This document shows, piece by piece, positions 36,541-45,199 of a DNA stretch of 64,000 nucleotides. The DNA is from Paraburkholderia hospita (GTDB taxonomy: Bacteria; Pseudomonadota; Gammaproteobacteria; Burkholderiales; Burkholderiaceae). Positions within the stretch are counted from its first letter, which is position 1. Each line of letters starts with the position of its first letter. The stretch lies in the NCBI RefSeq assembly GCF_002902965.1, contig NZ_CP026107.1, positions 1,302,001 through 1,366,000 of the forward strand, given 5' to 3'. The notes under the pieces were generated by a model that saw only the letters and a program-made list of their open reading frames with translations, had not been told where the DNA came from and did not search any database. The translations under genes were made by a program, and so were the position numbers.

Positions 36541-37368
36541 TCAGTTTGCGCGGCACATACTGGCGAACAGCATGGGATCTTTGAGCAGCGGTGCCGTCGC
36601 GGGCGACACCGCAATCCAGATTCCCATCGCCCAGAGAAAGCCGGCAATCGGAATGGCCAGCTTCTCGCCCTTAGGCAAAACCTTCTCAGCGAACATGAAG
36701 AGAGTGAGCAAGGCCATCCAGGTGAGGCTCATGACGCCGACGGCGAACATCACTGCCATCAACGCCCAGCAGCAGCCGACGCAAACCAGTCCGTGCCGGA
36801 CGCCCATCGCAACGGCGCCCGCGTTGCCTTCCCGCCAGTAGCGCCCGAAGAACGACAGAGGCGTGCGGCATCCCGTCAGGCACACATGCTTCAGCGACGA
36901 GACCTGATAGACACCCGCGATGACCAGCACCGATCCGGCCACGTACGGACCGCCGCGATTCCACGTGATCATTTCCGGGCTGATACGTCGAACCAGCAGA
37001 TCGAGCAGATAGGCGGCCAGGCCGTAGGTGATCCACGCGACGCCGTAGCCTGCAATGAAGCTGGAGATGCGACGCACAGACGCGACCGATACGCCATGAC
37101 GGGACCTGAGTACGGCGGCGAACGCCGTGATGTAATTGAGTTCCGATGGCAGCATCATCGCGGTCAGCATGACGACCCAGCCGACGAGAAAGGCCGGCAA
37201 GTTGTGCAGCGGAGTCCCCGGCCCCTCGTCCATGCCACTCATCAGCACTAGTGCGCCGAGCCAGGCTGCGAGACTTGCCAGCATCACGACCACCGTCCAG
37301 CCGAGTACGGGCTGCCCCCGACCTAACGCGTGCACCGCTGATCGCGAGGAGGAAGGAATGGCTCTCAT
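36541..37368 (-). CDS. DUF2182 membrane protein
   Basis: This is a 275-residue polytopic protein with about seven hydrophobic segments. The family pattern VGWVVMLTAMMLPSE (metal-binding-like MMLPS) is followed by SSLKHVCLTGCRTPLSFFGR and GVRHGLVCVGCCWALMAVMF, with conserved Cys/His. It overlaps the DUF1326 gene stop by 4 bp (37365-37368) and is cotranscribed after it. DUF2182/DUF1326 pairs recur in proteobacteria. The proposed role in metal handling is inference. Confidence 0.88.
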   Translation of the reverse strand: MRAIPSSSRSAVHALGRGQPVLGWTVVVMLASLAAWLGALVLMSGMDEGPGTPLHNLPAFLVGWVVMLTAMMLPSELNYITAFAAVLRSRHGVSVASVRRISSFIAGYGVAWITYGLAAYLLDLLVRRISPEMITWNRGGPYVAGSVLVIAGVYQVSSLKHVCLTGCRTPLSFFGRYWREGNAGAVAMGVRHGLVCVGCCWALMAVMFAVGVMSLTWMALLTLFMFAEKVLPKGEKLAIPIAGFLWAMGIWIAVSPATAPLLKDPMLFASMCRAN

Positions 37369-38039
37369 TGCGCGTCCGGGCCATGCCAGTCGAACGGTAT
37401 ATGCTTGCTCGCCTGACCAGCCGGAATGTTCTGGTCAAAGCCGAATCCGCTCCACCGGCCATTGACGCTCTTGCCCCACGTCACGGCTCCGTCGGTCGGA
37501 CCGACTTCGCTGCCCGGCGGGTTGAAGCTTTGCAGCCGCTTCGTCGGGTCCGAGGTTGGCCCGCTCAGCGCGACGCCGCTCGCATCCACCTTGTCGCCAA
37601 CCGTCACGCTCCAGCGTTCGAGCGAGCCGTCGATCTCCACCGCCATGTCGGCGAACGCGATGCCCCGCACCGCGCTTACTTTGGCAGGCACGAACTGCGC
37701 CATCCAACCTCCCGCCTGGCCCGTGAAGATCGCCACGAGCGCCCGCCGCTGATCCACGTTCGCGGCTCCATCGAAGAAGACACCTGTCTCGAGCCTGGCG
37801 CCATCCCAGAGATTCCCGGTAAAGCTGGAAAGGAGGACCACCTTCAGGCCCGCCATCGGCGTCTCGCCGTAGTAGCCTTCATTGATCCTGTACGCCCATA
37901 ACACTTCACAGTGATTGCCCGTCGGCGCTTGCGCGAAGGTGCAGGGACACGGTGTGTTACACGAGCACACGTCTAGCCACTCACCGGCGATCCGCCACTG
38001 CGGAGTCGTCGTAGCGGATTCAGCTATCAGACCTGCCAT
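37365..38039 (-). CDS. DUF1326 protein
   Basis: This is a 224-residue soluble protein from ATG 38039 (AGAGAGACG upstream); the in-frame upstream start at 38078 has no support. The family hallmark is near the N-terminus: WLDVCSCNTPCPCTFAQAPT, a cysteine cluster likely to bind a metal. Then DGARLETGVFFDGAANVDQR and VPAKVSAVRGIAFADMAVEI follow the family. It is first in the pair with DUF2182 and divergent from a GlxA-like regulator 103 bp away. Confidence 0.88.
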   Translation of the reverse strand: MAGLIAESATTTPQWRIAGEWLDVCSCNTPCPCTFAQAPTGNHCEVLWAYRINEGYYGETPMAGLKVVLLSSFTGNLWDGARLETGVFFDGAANVDQRRALVAIFTGQAGGWMAQFVPAKVSAVRGIAFADMAVEIDGSLERWSVTVGDKVDASGVALSGPTSDPTKRLQSFNPPGSEVGPTDGAVTWGKSVNGRWSGFGFDQNIPAGQASKHIPFDWHGPDAQ

Positions 38040-38142
38040 TACGCGTCTCTCTCTGGTCCTGACGAAAAGTCTGGACATGATGAGGCTGACGCAGGATCAT
38101 CACCAGTGTCGAAATCGACATTCATCGTGGAAATACCGACAC

Positions 38143-39123
38143 ATGACTTCTCACCCGACAATCGAAATTGGCATCGTCCACTATCCGGGCGCGCAACTCG
38201 CAGCGATACATGGTTTGAGCGACCTGTTCGAAGTCGCAAATCGTTTCGTCGCACAACATCAGAGTGAGGGATCGGCCTTTCTGCTTGTCAGTCAGTGGCA
38301 CGCCCGTACACGTGGCAAGGCACCTGTCAGAGACCATGACAAGGGCGAAAGTGCAGACAGGTCACCCGCAGTCATTCTGTTGCCGCCAAGCCTTGGTGGA
38401 CAGATCAGTCACGACGACGCCGCGCCATTCGTCGACTGGTTAGTCGAACATCATCGGGCGGGGACGACACTCGGCTCCATGTGCGGAGGCGCTTTCCTGC
38501 TGGCTGAAACAGGGCTTCTCAACGGACGGACGGCGACGACGCATTGGGCTCACGCTGACATCTTCCGGGCGCGGTTTCCTGATGTGCGCCTCGATGTCGA
38601 CAGGCTCATCATCGATGACGGCGATATCATCTGCGCGGGCGGTTTGATGGCGTGGATCGACCTGGGCCTGAAACTGGTCGACCGTTTTCTGGGGCCGACC
38701 ATCATGGCCGAGACGGCCCGATTTCTGCTGGTGGATCCGCCCGGGCGCGAGCAACGCTATTACAGCGCTTTCTCCCCGAACCTGATCCACGGCGACGCCG
38801 CCGTGCTGAAAACCCAGCATTGGCTCCAGGCGACAGGGGCCAAAGATATAGCGCTTGCGTCGCTCGCCTCGTGTGCCGGACTCGAAGAGCGAACCTTCCT
38901 GCGACGGTTCAGGAAGGCGACGGGGATGACCGCCATCGATTACTGTCAGCAGTTGCGTGTTGGCAAAGCGCGCGAAATGCTGCAGTTCACGACATCCTCG
39001 ATCGAGACGGTTGCATGGGACGTGGGCTACCGGGACGTGGGCGCGTTTCGCAAGATTTTTAGCAGAGTCACGGGCCTCACGCCCGGTGAGTTTCGCCGAC
39101 GCTTCACTGTAAATCACGGCTAG
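38143..39123 (+). CDS. GlxA-type AraC-family regulator (DJ-1/PfpI plus HTH)
   Basis: This protein has 326 residues from ATG 38143. Residues 1-180 form a DJ-1/PfpI-like amidotransferase fold (IEIGIVHYPGAQLAAIHGLS; GSMCGGAFLLAETGLLNGR, nucleophile-elbow cysteine present; TTHWAHADIF). Residues about 220-320 form a pair of AraC helix-turn-helix motifs (ALASLASCAGLEERTFLRRF; SIETVAWDVGYRDVGAFRKIF). Such regulators control small catabolic or stress genes. It faces away from the DUF1326/DUF2182 pair with a shared 103-bp promoter region, so control of that pair is likely. Confidence 0.9.
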   Translation: MTSHPTIEIGIVHYPGAQLAAIHGLSDLFEVANRFVAQHQSEGSAFLLVSQWHARTRGKAPVRDHDKGESADRSPAVILLPPSLGGQISHDDAAPFVDWLVEHHRAGTTLGSMCGGAFLLAETGLLNGRTATTHWAHADIFRARFPDVRLDVDRLIIDDGDIICAGGLMAWIDLGLKLVDRFLGPTIMAETARFLLVDPPGREQRYYSAFSPNLIHGDAAVLKTQHWLQATGAKDIALASLASCAGLEERTFLRRFRKATGMTAIDYCQQLRVGKAREMLQFTTSSIETVAWDVGYRDVGAFRKIFSRVTGLTPGEFRRRFTVNHG

Positions 39124-39198
39124 AGCGGTGCGGTTCCATCTACTCTCCAAGAGCAGGGGACACGCCTTTCGGTAGCCTGATAACAAGCCATTAGTGGT

Positions 39199-39267
39199 TC
39201 AGCGATTGATCTCATCGACAAACTCTTTCGGCGTGACGATCGGCCATTTCACTGTGCCAGTTGCCAT
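39199..39267 (-). pseudogene. Chimeric scrap: start of a cspA joined to a second gene's N-terminus
   Basis: ATG 39267 gives MATGTVKW, identical to the CspA N-terminus, then PIVTPKEFVDEINR and a stop. The latter resembles KPVISPEEFIAEVNER of the small gene at 47404. The DNA upstream (39268-39380) is a third copy of the csp leader. It seems to be a recombination joint of a third csp copy. Confidence 0.6.
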
Positions 39268-39647
39268 TTTTTGAGCCTGTTGACGTCGAGACTCGTATTC
39301 GCGAATGCGGTACCGCATGGCGCGACCGCCTGCGACGGACAACTTTGTCTCACGCCGGATTGATACCTGCCAATCGGCATGGCCACGGGGTTTCCTGTGT
39401 ACCGGGCAGAGGTTTCTCCCGCGCCAAGGCAAGCGGGCGGCAGAGGTTTAACCGCTGTAACCGGCTTCGATACGCAGTTCTGCAGAGTAAATGTCCCATT
39501 TGTGGACTATCTCTGTTTTGACGCGGGTGGAACCTATCCGTTGCCCTCCGGAAATGGGCGGAGGCCACGCGTCACCAGATGCCCGAGTGGCGTAGTGCCC
39601 AGTCAGATCAGCACACAAAGTCGCCAGATTCGTCTCCGATTGTGAAG
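39268..39647. other. csp leader remnant and empty spacer
   Basis: The first 110 bp match the csp leaders at 14902 and 25601 (TTTTGAGCCTGTTGACGTCG, and GATACCTGCCAA at 39361-39372). No gene otherwise. Confidence 0.5.
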
Positions 39648-39950
39648 TCACAAAGGGGAGTGCGTGCCCTGCCTGGCAGCGCCCAGTTTTGCTGTCGCCG
39701 TTCTGGCTGCGAGAATGCTCCGGATGGTCGCAAGGGAATGGTCGGCGACTAGACTCGAGGTTTGTCGAAGCGGCGCGGAAAACGCCGGAGTTCTCACGCC
39801 AAGGCATCTGCAAACTGTCGAGAGATAAGGTTTGCCCGATCCGGCGCACTGCGCGACAGCGCTGGCGATCGCGGCATCGCCAACGTGCTTGCGAAGCCAT
39901 TCGAGGGTTTGCCGGTCCTTCTCGTTGTAGACCCTGACCAGGTGCTCCAT
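39648..39950 (-). CDS. Small SOS-controlled protein of unknown function
   Basis: This is a 100-residue protein from ATG 39950 with GGGAGG 6 bases upstream. The N-terminal half is helical and looks conserved (EHLVRVYNEKDRQTLEWLRK; GDAAIASAVAQCAGSGKPYL; STVCRCLGV), with a helix-turn-helix-like layout. The C-terminal half is A/T/S-rich. Directly upstream lie two overlapping LexA boxes (39965-40002), so it should be induced by DNA damage. It resembles small proteins I associate with plasmid-borne or mobile genes, but no family name can be given. Confidence 0.65.
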   Translation of the reverse strand: MEHLVRVYNEKDRQTLEWLRKHVGDAAIASAVAQCAGSGKPYLSTVCRCLGVRTPAFSAPLRQTSSLVADHSLATIRSILAARTATAKLGAARQGTHSPL

Positions 39951-39964
39951 TACGCCTCCCGAGA

Positions 39965-39984
39965 TACTGTATGCAAACACAGTA
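39965..39984 (-). promoter_or_regulatory. LexA (SOS) box 1
   Basis: TACTGTATGCAAACACAGTA: CTGT-N8-ACAG, with flanking TA matching the classical SOS box at both ends. It is 15 bp ahead of the small gene starting at 39950. Confidence 0.85.
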
Positions 39985-40002
39985 CTGTAAATTTATACAG
40001 GT
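39983..40002 (-). promoter_or_regulatory. LexA (SOS) box 2
   Basis: TACTGTAAATTTATACAGGT: CTGT-N8-ACAG with an AT-rich core, overlapping box 1 by two bases. The two centres are 18 bp apart. Confidence 0.8.
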
Positions 40003-40033
40003 TTTGGGCGGATGGCAAGGACTCGGGGTTAAT

Positions 40034-40390
40034 TCATGGCGAGCGTGCCACCGGATCGCAGGTAACCATAGCGCCCACCCATGCGAAATTAAGGGCGCTA
40101 ACGAACGTATGTAGTGACTTTGTATTCAGTAGCGCGTGTTGTTCCGCCTTTCCTGCTATGGCATCCACGAGGGCAAGGCGGGCCTGTCCATCGGCCAGTT
40201 TCCCGAAAGCGGCCACGTCCCCGCTGAACTTGAGGGCTTCGTCGATGACAGTTTTCTACAAGCCCTTTTTGGCAAGAACCGGATCATCGATCAGGTGCGG
40301 GACGACACCATTTACGTTCATCTCGTCGTCGACACGCGACGCGATCTGCTGGGCCTTCTCCAAAGAATCGTGCTGCGGCTGTTGTAAGCC
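40034..40390 (-). pseudogene. Unknown gene remnant with in-frame stop
   Basis: Minus-strand frame reads EKAQQIASRVDDEMNVNGVV, PHLIDDPVLAKKGL, a TAG at 40256-40258, then KTVIDEALKFSGDVAAFGKL and ADGQARLALVDAIAGKAEQH to a stop at 40034. Both sides of the stop are helical and protein-like and share one frame, so this looks like one gene with a nonsense change (CAG to TAG is the simplest). No family was recognised. It lies just upstream of, and in line with, the SOS-controlled gene. Confidence 0.4.
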
Positions 40391-40623
40391 ACTACGACGT
40401 GACGGGGGCGAAAACGTCCAGCGTAGGGTAGTTGGGCGTGTTGCAAATTCCTTAATGCGATAGAACCAGAAGTTCACCACCCGACACGACAAGATATTCG
40501 AAAGTACTTTGGAATGCGCCTGCCCGTTTCCTAAGCTAGGGGAGGGCCGCGGTAAGCCCGCGGATTCGTTGCCTGGCGGGAAAGGTAAACGGGAATCGGA
40601 AACGGGAAAAGGAGCCGCCTCAG

Positions 40624-41724
40624 ATGCCACTCACTTTTGATGAACTGATCGAGCTCCTGGACAAGTCCATCTCGGTGGCCGGCGATAGCAAGTCGAAAAA
40701 GGCGTTCCTCGCCGATATTTTCCAGCCGATGACCTATGGCGAAGACACGGAACTCGACCCGGATGTCGTCCTCGACCTGCCTCAGACGCAAACGATTCTT
40801 GCGAAACTGATCACGCTCACGACGAACGAAACGAAGGCTTCCTATGGGGCGCGGCCCGAACTGCGCGCCGAGCGGCTCACCGCGTTGAAGCAGGTTCAGA
40901 GCTGGGTCGCCGGCGGTTCGACAACGAGCCCCGTCTTCAGCAACGTCAATCGCTTCCATGTGGCCGTGCAGGTGGCGCTTCGAGTGAGACGCCCGAGTTC
41001 GATGAACCAGGGGCCCCAGGGCTTCTGCGGTCCGGCTTCGATCCTGGTGCCGGTGGTGCGTGGTTGTCCTCTGGACTACGTCGGCTTCGTCGGGGACCTC
41101 TTCGACAAGGGGATTGCACGCTTCGGTGAAACGGACGTCGATGTCCAGCAGGCCAACCCGTTCCGGCACGGCTGGACGGCCGCCTGCGGTCCGGCGGCCG
41201 ACTTTATCGCGTTGGGGAGCCTGCGCTGCAACATCGAAGCGTTCGTCGCCGCTCCGTTGGGCGGCGGTCAGGCTTTCGACTTCCTGAGCAAAGAAAGCCA
41301 CGCGACGACGCCGGGGCAGATCGCGACGCTGCTCACGCAGGCAGGCTACCGGACCGTACAGAACCAGGCGCTCACCGATTACACGTCGCCGCGCGACGGC
41401 ACGCGGCTCAGCACCGCCGGCACCAACCTGACGAGCTGCTCGAGTCTGTTCAGGCGCGCGCCGGACTGCGTGGTCATCATGCTGGTGCACGGGACCCTGG
41501 CCACGAATGCGAAACGCAGCGCGGTGATCCAAGGCGATGCGCATGTGCCCAAGCTTTCCGATCTCCATTGGATTCTCGTGCGGCGGATCGAAGCCGACGC
41601 GACCAACTTGCCGACCGGACGTGTGAAGATGAAGCTCTATACATGGAAGTGGAGCGGCCTCGGCGATTTCGCGATGAAGGACTTCCTGCCGCGCTACTAC
41701 GGCTATGTCAGCGCGGAGCTGTGA
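40624..41724 (+). CDS. Candidate papain-like-fold protein of unknown function
   Basis: This is a 366-residue cytosolic-type protein without signal peptide. AAAAGGAG precedes the ATG by 12 bases. Residues 1-120 are helical. Then NQGPQGFCGPASILVPVV places a cysteine (C135) at the start of a helix, as in papain/C39 folds (Q-x6-C). H315 in LSDLHWILVRRI sits at the start of a strand, and YTWKWSG follows, matching a Cys-His-(Asp/Asn/Trp) layout. Two further cysteines occur in TAACGPAADF and SCSSLF. It could be a protease, transglutaminase-like or amidase effector; none is proven. It lies alone near SOS-linked DNA. Confidence 0.55.
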   Translation: MPLTFDELIELLDKSISVAGDSKSKKAFLADIFQPMTYGEDTELDPDVVLDLPQTQTILAKLITLTTNETKASYGARPELRAERLTALKQVQSWVAGGSTTSPVFSNVNRFHVAVQVALRVRRPSSMNQGPQGFCGPASILVPVVRGCPLDYVGFVGDLFDKGIARFGETDVDVQQANPFRHGWTAACGPAADFIALGSLRCNIEAFVAAPLGGGQAFDFLSKESHATTPGQIATLLTQAGYRTVQNQALTDYTSPRDGTRLSTAGTNLTSCSSLFRRAPDCVVIMLVHGTLATNAKRSAVIQGDAHVPKLSDLHWILVRRIEADATNLPTGRVKMKLYTWKWSGLGDFAMKDFLPRYYGYVSAEL

Positions 41725-42498
41725 TCAAGCCGAGTCATCAACGAGACCAGGCGTTTCGCGGCAGTTCCCGGCCGGGTTCGGTAGGCCGCGGCATATACGA
41801 GCGGGATGATGCGGCGAATTCGCGGCACACCAGATTCGTGATCCCAAGCCGCTACAGACAATCGTTAGATTCTTGGCACGTGTGGTCTGACGTTGCGATG
41901 CTTTGGTTTCTCAGATTTTCTTATATTTCAACGAGAAAGGCGGCCGACTTATCCACAGGATACCCACGTTTCATGTACTTACTGTTGCGTGGTCACAGCA
42001 TTGCCATTTGTTGCGTTGATGCTCTTCTGGGAACGCAACACGTTGGGATCCGGCAACGCAGTTTTGCCACACTCAGTGTTGCGCTCCCTCTGGTCCCACG
42101 CTTCCGCCTTGAGGGCGGCGCTCCGGCTTCACACCCAGTTCCCACAGTATGTCGTTTCGCCGATATCAATTTGCAGGCCGTGTGGATTAAGCGCGTGTAT
42201 GAAAATCCGATGGGGTGAAGTGGTGCAGATCATCGACGAGGCACTGCCGTCTGCGTTATTGGACCAAGGTCCAATAACGCTCGGGCGACCCTGTGCATAC
42301 ACTGGAATATGCCATTCAGGTGATTGGCGGATCATGCTCGTCCTTAATGCCGGAAGCGTGTGCGCGAAGTGAGCGATGAAGTCGTTCGACACGAATCGTG
42401 CCTGGATAAAAGTCGCCAACCCCGAGATTCGCCAGGCTCAAGACTTCCGATACGTTGCAAGACGTATCGCAGACGAAGCGAACACTGGAGGGTACGCC
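41725..42498. other. 0.77-kb spacer with a 28-bp palindrome
   Basis: No gene was recognised. Contains the inverted repeat at 42253-42280 and the upstream region of uspA. Confidence 0.5.
42253..42280. promoter_or_regulatory. 28-bp perfect palindrome upstream of usp gene
   Basis: Two perfect 13-base arms (GCGTTATTGGACC and GGTCCAATAACGC) with a 2-bp centre AA, 219 bp before the UspA start. It could be an operator for a dimeric regulator or a small hairpin element. No T-run follows, so a terminator role is less likely. Confidence 0.5.
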
Positions 42499-42969
42499 AT
42501 GTACCGGACGATCCTCGTCGCCATTGACGGAAGCAGTTCATCAAGACTGGCGCTCAGGGAAGCCGTGCGGCTTGCTGCGTCGACACAAGGCATCGTGCAT
42601 GCAATTCACGTCGTGGACCACGCGCCCGTGTTTGCATATACGGATCTTGATCCGGTTGAACTTGTGGACGCCATGCGGAAAAGCGGAAGAGTATTGCTCG
42701 CTGACGCAGAGCAGGCGTGTGCCGCGGCCCATGTGACGTGTCACGTTGAACTGGTTGAACCTGCCACCTTATCGGACGATGTCGCTTCTATTGTCCAGCG
42801 GTACGCGGAACAGGTTCATGCCGATCTCGTCGTGTTAGGTACGCATGGGCGCAGGGGCGTGAGACGTCTGATGCTCGGCAGTGTCGCAGAACGTTTCCTG
42901 CGGTGTTCGAATTGCGCTGTCTTACTGATGCGCGACGACGACAGTCAAGAGCGTACACCTCGAGATTGA
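42499..42969 (+). CDS. Universal stress protein (UspA family)
   Basis: This protein has 156 residues from ATG 42499 (GGAGGG 6 bases upstream). It begins YRTILVAIDGSSSSRLALRE, the UspA alpha/beta start, and ends with the ATP-binding signature GTHGRRGVRRLMLGSVAERFLRCSNCAVLLM (G-2x-G-9x-G-S). It binds ATP and supports survival under stress. The length is normal. It stands alone; the palindrome upstream may govern it. Confidence 0.92.
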   Translation: MYRTILVAIDGSSSSRLALREAVRLAASTQGIVHAIHVVDHAPVFAYTDLDPVELVDAMRKSGRVLLADAEQACAAAHVTCHVELVEPATLSDDVASIVQRYAEQVHADLVVLGTHGRRGVRRLMLGSVAERFLRCSNCAVLLMRDDDSQERTPRD

Positions 42970-43239
42970 ATCGCCAGTTTCACATGCTACGTTGCCGCGT
43001 CGGAAGCGCAATCTAGCTCAGGAATTACTTTGCGTCGTTCATGTCGCGTGGTCCGACTCCGAAGTCAAAACGTGCGTGGGGAAACGAGATTGTGGGAGTC
43101 CACCATGTAGAAGGGAGAGAGACCCATCGGTCCGGAGATAACCTGTTCGACAGGCAAGCTATCGGCGACAGCTGGCGCGCAGGTGCGCAGGTGCGGCAAA
43201 ATGCGTCGTGCAGGAGATCGTTAGATTGACGGGTAGAAC

Positions 43240-44052
43240 ATGAACCAGCTCGCTCTCGATTTGCGACAACACGTGAAAGCCCGCGCGCGCCTGATTGGAG
43301 ACCGGCTTGATCTGAAAAACTATAAGATCGCCAATCCCTTGGGGACCACTCCGCTCACACTGACGGTCGGCTCTGACGATGGCGTAGCGGTTCTATTTCG
43401 TTATGGCGTCGTGGTATTTTTCGGCGTCCGTGCCGACGATGAAGTAGCTTTCATTGGTTCTCTCAAAAGCATAATAACCAACGTTTACGACAACCCCGAG
43501 GTCGATGAACTCGACATTTACAGCGGAAAATCCAACCCGGGTGTACAGAGCGACGCCGTGTCGTTGGACAAGGTCACATTGGAGAAGATACAGATAATCG
43601 CAGACGTACTCGGGAAGAGCCTCGTCTTATCACTATATGAGAAAGAGGTTGCGGGTAAATTTGACGGGATTGCCCCCGTCGCGCTGGAACTGGCTAACTC
43701 CGGAAAGGTGATGGCAAACTCGAGATCACTTCTTTCGAAAATTGGCAATCTAATACTGATTGAGCATCGCATGGTTGGGCGTGCCGAGATCGGTGACAAA
43801 CCTGAAATCCTGTGGGAATTTCCGTCGCTTGGCGGTCTGTATGCAGCTCTCGAAGACGAATTTGAACTTCATGAACGTCACGCGGCGCTAGAGCGCAAAC
43901 TCACTCTGATCTCGGACACCGTGCAAACCTTGGCCGATATTGTGGAGAACAAGAATATCCACAAACTGGAATGGTACGTAATAGGGTTAATTTGCTTTGA
44001 AGTTATTTTGAGCCTCATGGGCATAGCCAGAAGCTGGCTGCTTCCAATCTGA
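43240..44052 (+). CDS. RMD1/YagE family (DUF155) protein
   Basis: This is a 270-residue protein. It shows the DUF155 order: an N-terminal beta domain (VGSDDGVAVLFRYGVVVFFGV), a helical domain (EKIQIIADVLGKSLVLSLYE; LLSKIGNLILIEHRMVGRAE), PEILWEFPSLGGLYAALEDEFELHERHAALERKLTLI, and a C-terminal membrane anchor (WYVIGLICFEVILSLMGIAR). Eukaryotic relatives act in mitochondria and meiosis; bacterial function is unknown. Its base composition is lower in GC than its neighbours, which hints at transfer. ATG 43240 follows TTGACGGGTAGAAC, a weak ribosome site. Confidence 0.85.
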   Translation: MNQLALDLRQHVKARARLIGDRLDLKNYKIANPLGTTPLTLTVGSDDGVAVLFRYGVVVFFGVRADDEVAFIGSLKSIITNVYDNPEVDELDIYSGKSNPGVQSDAVSLDKVTLEKIQIIADVLGKSLVLSLYEKEVAGKFDGIAPVALELANSGKVMANSRSLLSKIGNLILIEHRMVGRAEIGDKPEILWEFPSLGGLYAALEDEFELHERHAALERKLTLISDTVQTLADIVENKNIHKLEWYVIGLICFEVILSLMGIARSWLLPI

Positions 44053-44509
44053 TCAACCGACGAATGAGGCACGTCGGTAAACCGCCGCTGAAAGACGAAA
44101 AAGGTTGTCCGATGCGAGGCTCCGTTCGATTGCGTCCTGCAGAACCTGGTGCTCCGCTAAAAAGACGTTGGTTTTCCGGCCAAGCCGACGGCGGTTGAAA
44201 AGCAATCAGGAATACCGATAAATATCCCGGCCTATCCAGCACGAGTTCCGACCGTCGGGGATTTTTTACAGGTCAGAACCTTCGCCATGCTCTGTGCACG
44301 TGAGCATCCGCGCTGCCTGAGTCCGGTGCAGCGTTATAAACCGCGCATTGATATAACGCAGCGGTCCCTGTTAAACCGGATCATCCCGATGATGAGCGAA
44401 GCGAAGGTGGCCCCGGGTCGTTGGCGGCACACCGCTGCGCTGCGCTGCAATGCGACGCACGGTTGCTGCGCGCTAAGTCTGAGGAGGTCCGTGGTGGCTC
44501 CGGAGCTTC
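44053..44509. other. 0.46-kb stretch, no gene seen
   Basis: No supported frame. Confidence 0.5.
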
Positions 44510-44821
44510 TCACCCGGGATGAAACTGCCGGCACTCTGTTTCGAACCAATGGTCGACCAGGCGCTGCGCGGCGTGTAGATCCTCTGGGAACTTTGGGTCG
44601 TCGTTCCATGGTGACGGGTTGTAGCCCGCTTTTCTCAGGGCCGAGAGCTCGCTTTGTTGTTGCGCCCTCGTCGGAGGCGCGTTGCTTCTAAGCTCGGCAA
44701 GGTCACGGCACTCTGTTGGGCTCAGATGTGGCCCACTTTGTGGCACGCCGGCGGCGGCACATCCTGTCAGCAGGAGCGCCAACACTGCAAGCGTCGAGCA
44801 GTTTCTCGGGAGGTTTTCCAT
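44510..44821 (-). CDS. Small DUF4148-like lipoprotein
   Basis: This protein has 103 residues from ATG 44821. A lipoprotein signal (NCSTLAVLALLLTGCAAAG) is followed by a short mature part. LTRAQ-type text (PTRAQQQSELSALRKAGYNP) then SPWNDDPKFPEDLHAAQRLV matches the DUF4148 pattern common in Burkholderia (helix, GYNP, then PxDxxAA). Here the signal is for lipidation, which is atypical of DUF4148. The role is unknown. Confidence 0.7.
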   Translation of the reverse strand: MENLPRNCSTLAVLALLLTGCAAAGVPQSGPHLSPTECRDLAELRSNAPPTRAQQQSELSALRKAGYNPSPWNDDPKFPEDLHAAQRLVDHWFETECRQFHPG

Positions 44822-45199
44822 AGCGCATCTCCACGCGTCCGATTGGCGCAACGCAAGCGGTGCGATGCCGCCAGTCGCGCGTGACTTCCGCGTTTATTTT
44901 GCCTTAGTCCAGTCACCGGAGCTGGCGCACTGTACAAAGAGACGAAAGTCAGGCGCCAGCGCCTCGAATAACCATCGCACTTCCGAAAAGAGAAATACGC
45001 CCACCGGTTGTCGAGCGTCCGAGAAGAGTGCGGAAGTTGGCTTTGAACCACGGATCGCGGTCAACCATCCGAACTAGTTTTCCGGGTTCGGCCAGTTCCA
45101 GCCGTTCGCCTGTGGTCTCAAGCCGAAGTTCGAAGGTCGGCTCGACTCACATAGTGGACCACTGGCCGTCAATCATGTGCGTCGCGTCGTCGGTGCAAT
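44822..45199. other. 0.38-kb stretch, no gene seen
   Basis: No supported frame; overlapping short frames only. Confidence 0.5.

Noticed and set aside
39762..40463. 233-residue plus-strand frame across the LexA boxes
   Set aside because: Translation is Cys/Ser/Arg-rich and it spans a clear promoter region for the minus-strand gene, so it is a chance frame.
41893..42372. 159-residue plus-strand frame upstream of uspA
   Set aside because: No ribosome site, incoherent composition, and it contains the 28-bp palindrome in its middle.
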